Assembly: GCA_046540795.1 (NCBI GenBank)
Contig: JBKHEN010000139.1
Coordinates: 1 to 6,678, forward strand
Length of the DNA: 6,678 bases
Reading direction: 5' to 3'
Source of the DNA: JAAAOH01 sp046540795
Lineage (GTDB): Bacteria; Spirochaetota; Spirochaetia; DSM-27196; PWMO01
Shown here: piece after piece, positions 5,675 through 6,678 of the stretch
Layout of the letters: each line of letters starts with the position of its first letter
How positions within the stretch are numbered: position 1 is the first letter of the stretch
Notes under the pieces: model-generated
Database searches by the model: none
What the model saw: only the letters and a program-made list of their open reading frames with translations
Told to the model about the DNA's origin: nothing
Made by a program: the position numbers and the translations under genes

Positions 5675-6678
5675 CGCCAAGACCCGGACAAGGTGCCCGC
5701 GCAGAGCGTTCGCGGCAATGATAGTTCTGTGGTGCCTAACCGCCCCAGGCGGGTGCCCCGTCCTCGCCGTATCGGAAGAGGATGAGGTGCTCCGGGTGGC
5801 TTCGGTGCAGCTCGAGATAACCGAGGAGACGGCGGTATCGGCCTTTGAGCTCGAGAGGCAGGTGCGGAGCGCGGTAGAGGAAGCCGCCGAGCACGATGCC
5901 GATCTGGTCGTCTTTCCCGAATATGTCAACGTCTTTCTGCCGCTGCGCTGGTACGGCTGGATCATTCGTCGTGCCGAGTCCCTCGACGAGGCCTTTGCGC
6001 GGCTGCCGCACGAGGGCTCACGGAACCAGCCTCGCGAGACGCTGCAACGGATCCTGAAACAACGCGCGAAGCAGACGAGGAGGCAGGTACACCGCCTGTG
6101 GTCCGAGCTCGCCGAGCGGTTCGACATCGCTATCATTGCAGGCACCTATTTTGCTCAGGACCATCGAGGTGAGCTTCGGAACAGGGCCTTGGTATTCGAT
6201 AACCGGGGGCGGCTCATTTACGAGCAGGACAAGGCCTTTCTGACTTCGTTCGAGCGGGATGTCTTCGATCTCGAGGCCGGTAGCGTGCACGACGCGGACA
6301 CCTTCGAGATAGCCGGTACGGAGTTCGCGTTAACCATTTGTCGGGATTCATTCTTCGAGGTCTGGGAAGATCGCTTTGACGATGCGGACGTGTGGATAGA
6401 GTTGCGCGCCAATGGGGAGCGCTACAGCGAGGAGGTTCGGGAGCGTTTCGAGGGCGCTCTGCCGGAGCGCGTAGCGCGCACGACGGTGCCTGTAGGCGTA
6501 AACAGCAGTCTCACCGGGGAGTTTCTCGATCTCGTGTGGGAAGGGCCGTCCTATGCCGTGGGAGGGAGCGGTCGACGATTTGTCGCGACCGAGGACGTGC
6601 GCGGTACCGAGGTGCTGATGGTACGAATCGAGCAGCGGCAGTGCCCAGGCTCGGACGCCGGCGGGGGCGCGGAGGCGG
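5667..6678 (+). CDS. Exported carbon-nitrogen hydrolase (nitrilase superfamily), 3' end outside window
   Basis: The frame stays open from 5667 to the window edge, giving 337 residues without a stop. It has the Glu-Lys-Cys triad of the nitrilase superfamily: E85 in VVFPEY, K189 in EQDKAFLT and C225 in LTICRDSF, in the right order and spacing. The family hydrolyses or condenses amides and nitriles through a cysteine thioester; the substrate is unknown here. The N-terminus has a basic region (KTRTRCPRR), a hydrophobic core (AFAAMIVLWCLTA) and a possible signal peptidase I site after VLA (residue 34), so export is likely. C30 follows PGG, a poor lipobox. The start is TTG 5667, with GGAGGAG just upstream, overlapping the dehydrogenase stop by 8 bp; starting at ATG 5718 would remove the basic n-region. 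A charged insert around 101-145 (many Arg and Gln) is longer than in typical nitrilases. The two genes are probably co-translated. Confidence 0.8.
   Translation, partial: MVSAKTRTRCPRRAFAAMIVLWCLTAPGGCPVLAVSEEDEVLRVASVQLEITEETAVSAFELERQVRSAVEEAAEHDADLVVFPEYVNVFLPLRWYGWIIRRAESLDEAFARLPHEGSRNQPRETLQRILKQRAKQTRRQVHRLWSELAERFDIAIIAGTYFAQDHRGELRNRALVFDNRGRLIYEQDKAFLTSFERDVFDLEAGSVHDADTFEIAGTEFALTICRDSFFEVWEDRFDDADVWIELRANGERYSEEVRERFEGALPERVARTTVPVGVNSSLTGEFLDLVWEGPSYAVGGSGRRFVATEDVRGTEVLMVRIEQRQCPGSDAGGGAEA

Noticed and set aside
5747..5758. Lipoprotein signal: Cys 30 of the nitrilase-family protein after PGG
   Set aside because: The residues before Cys (A-P-G-G) do not match a usual lipobox, and a VLA signal peptidase I site lies four residues later.

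Overview
The window is GC-rich bacterial DNA, densely packed with protein-coding genes that use Shine-Dalgarno-type starts. I see no rRNA, tRNA, CRISPR array, insertion sequence or phage gene. The organism cannot be fixed from this sequence. An AraM/EgsA-type sn-glycerol-1-phosphate dehydrogenase beside an LtaS-like phosphoglycerol transferase could fit several bacterial phyla; a GC-rich spirochaete is only a loose guess.

Layout. (1) 20-1861, plus strand: a five-helix membrane protein with an extracytoplasmic alkaline-phosphatase/sulfatase-type domain, like lipoteichoic acid synthase. (2) A minus-strand cluster transcribed 4272 to 1837: a small glutaredoxin-like protein with a CAPC motif, a CDP-alcohol phosphatidyltransferase with an extra N-terminal membrane region, and a DHA3-type MFS transporter. 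The three are close or overlapping, so they are probably one operon. The transporter gene converges on the first gene and the two coding regions overlap by 25 bp. (3) 4273-4399: a short divergent intergenic region with a good sigma70-like promoter facing right and a weaker candidate facing left. (4) A plus-strand pair: sn-glycerol-1-phosphate dehydrogenase (4400-5674), then an exported nitrilase-superfamily protein that starts at a TTG codon inside the end of the dehydrogenase gene and runs off the window.

How they may work together. Three of the six genes belong to families that handle glycerophosphate or phospholipid headgroups: G1P synthesis from DHAP, CDP-alcohol transfer, and extracytoplasmic phosphoglycerol transfer. 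The parsimonious idea is a small locus for a glycerophosphate-containing lipid or envelope polymer, possibly using the G1P enantiomer. The MFS exporter, the thiol-redox protein and the exported amidase-like enzyme would be accessories. The family calls are well supported by motifs; the joint pathway is inference. No gap above 300 bp lacks a gene.
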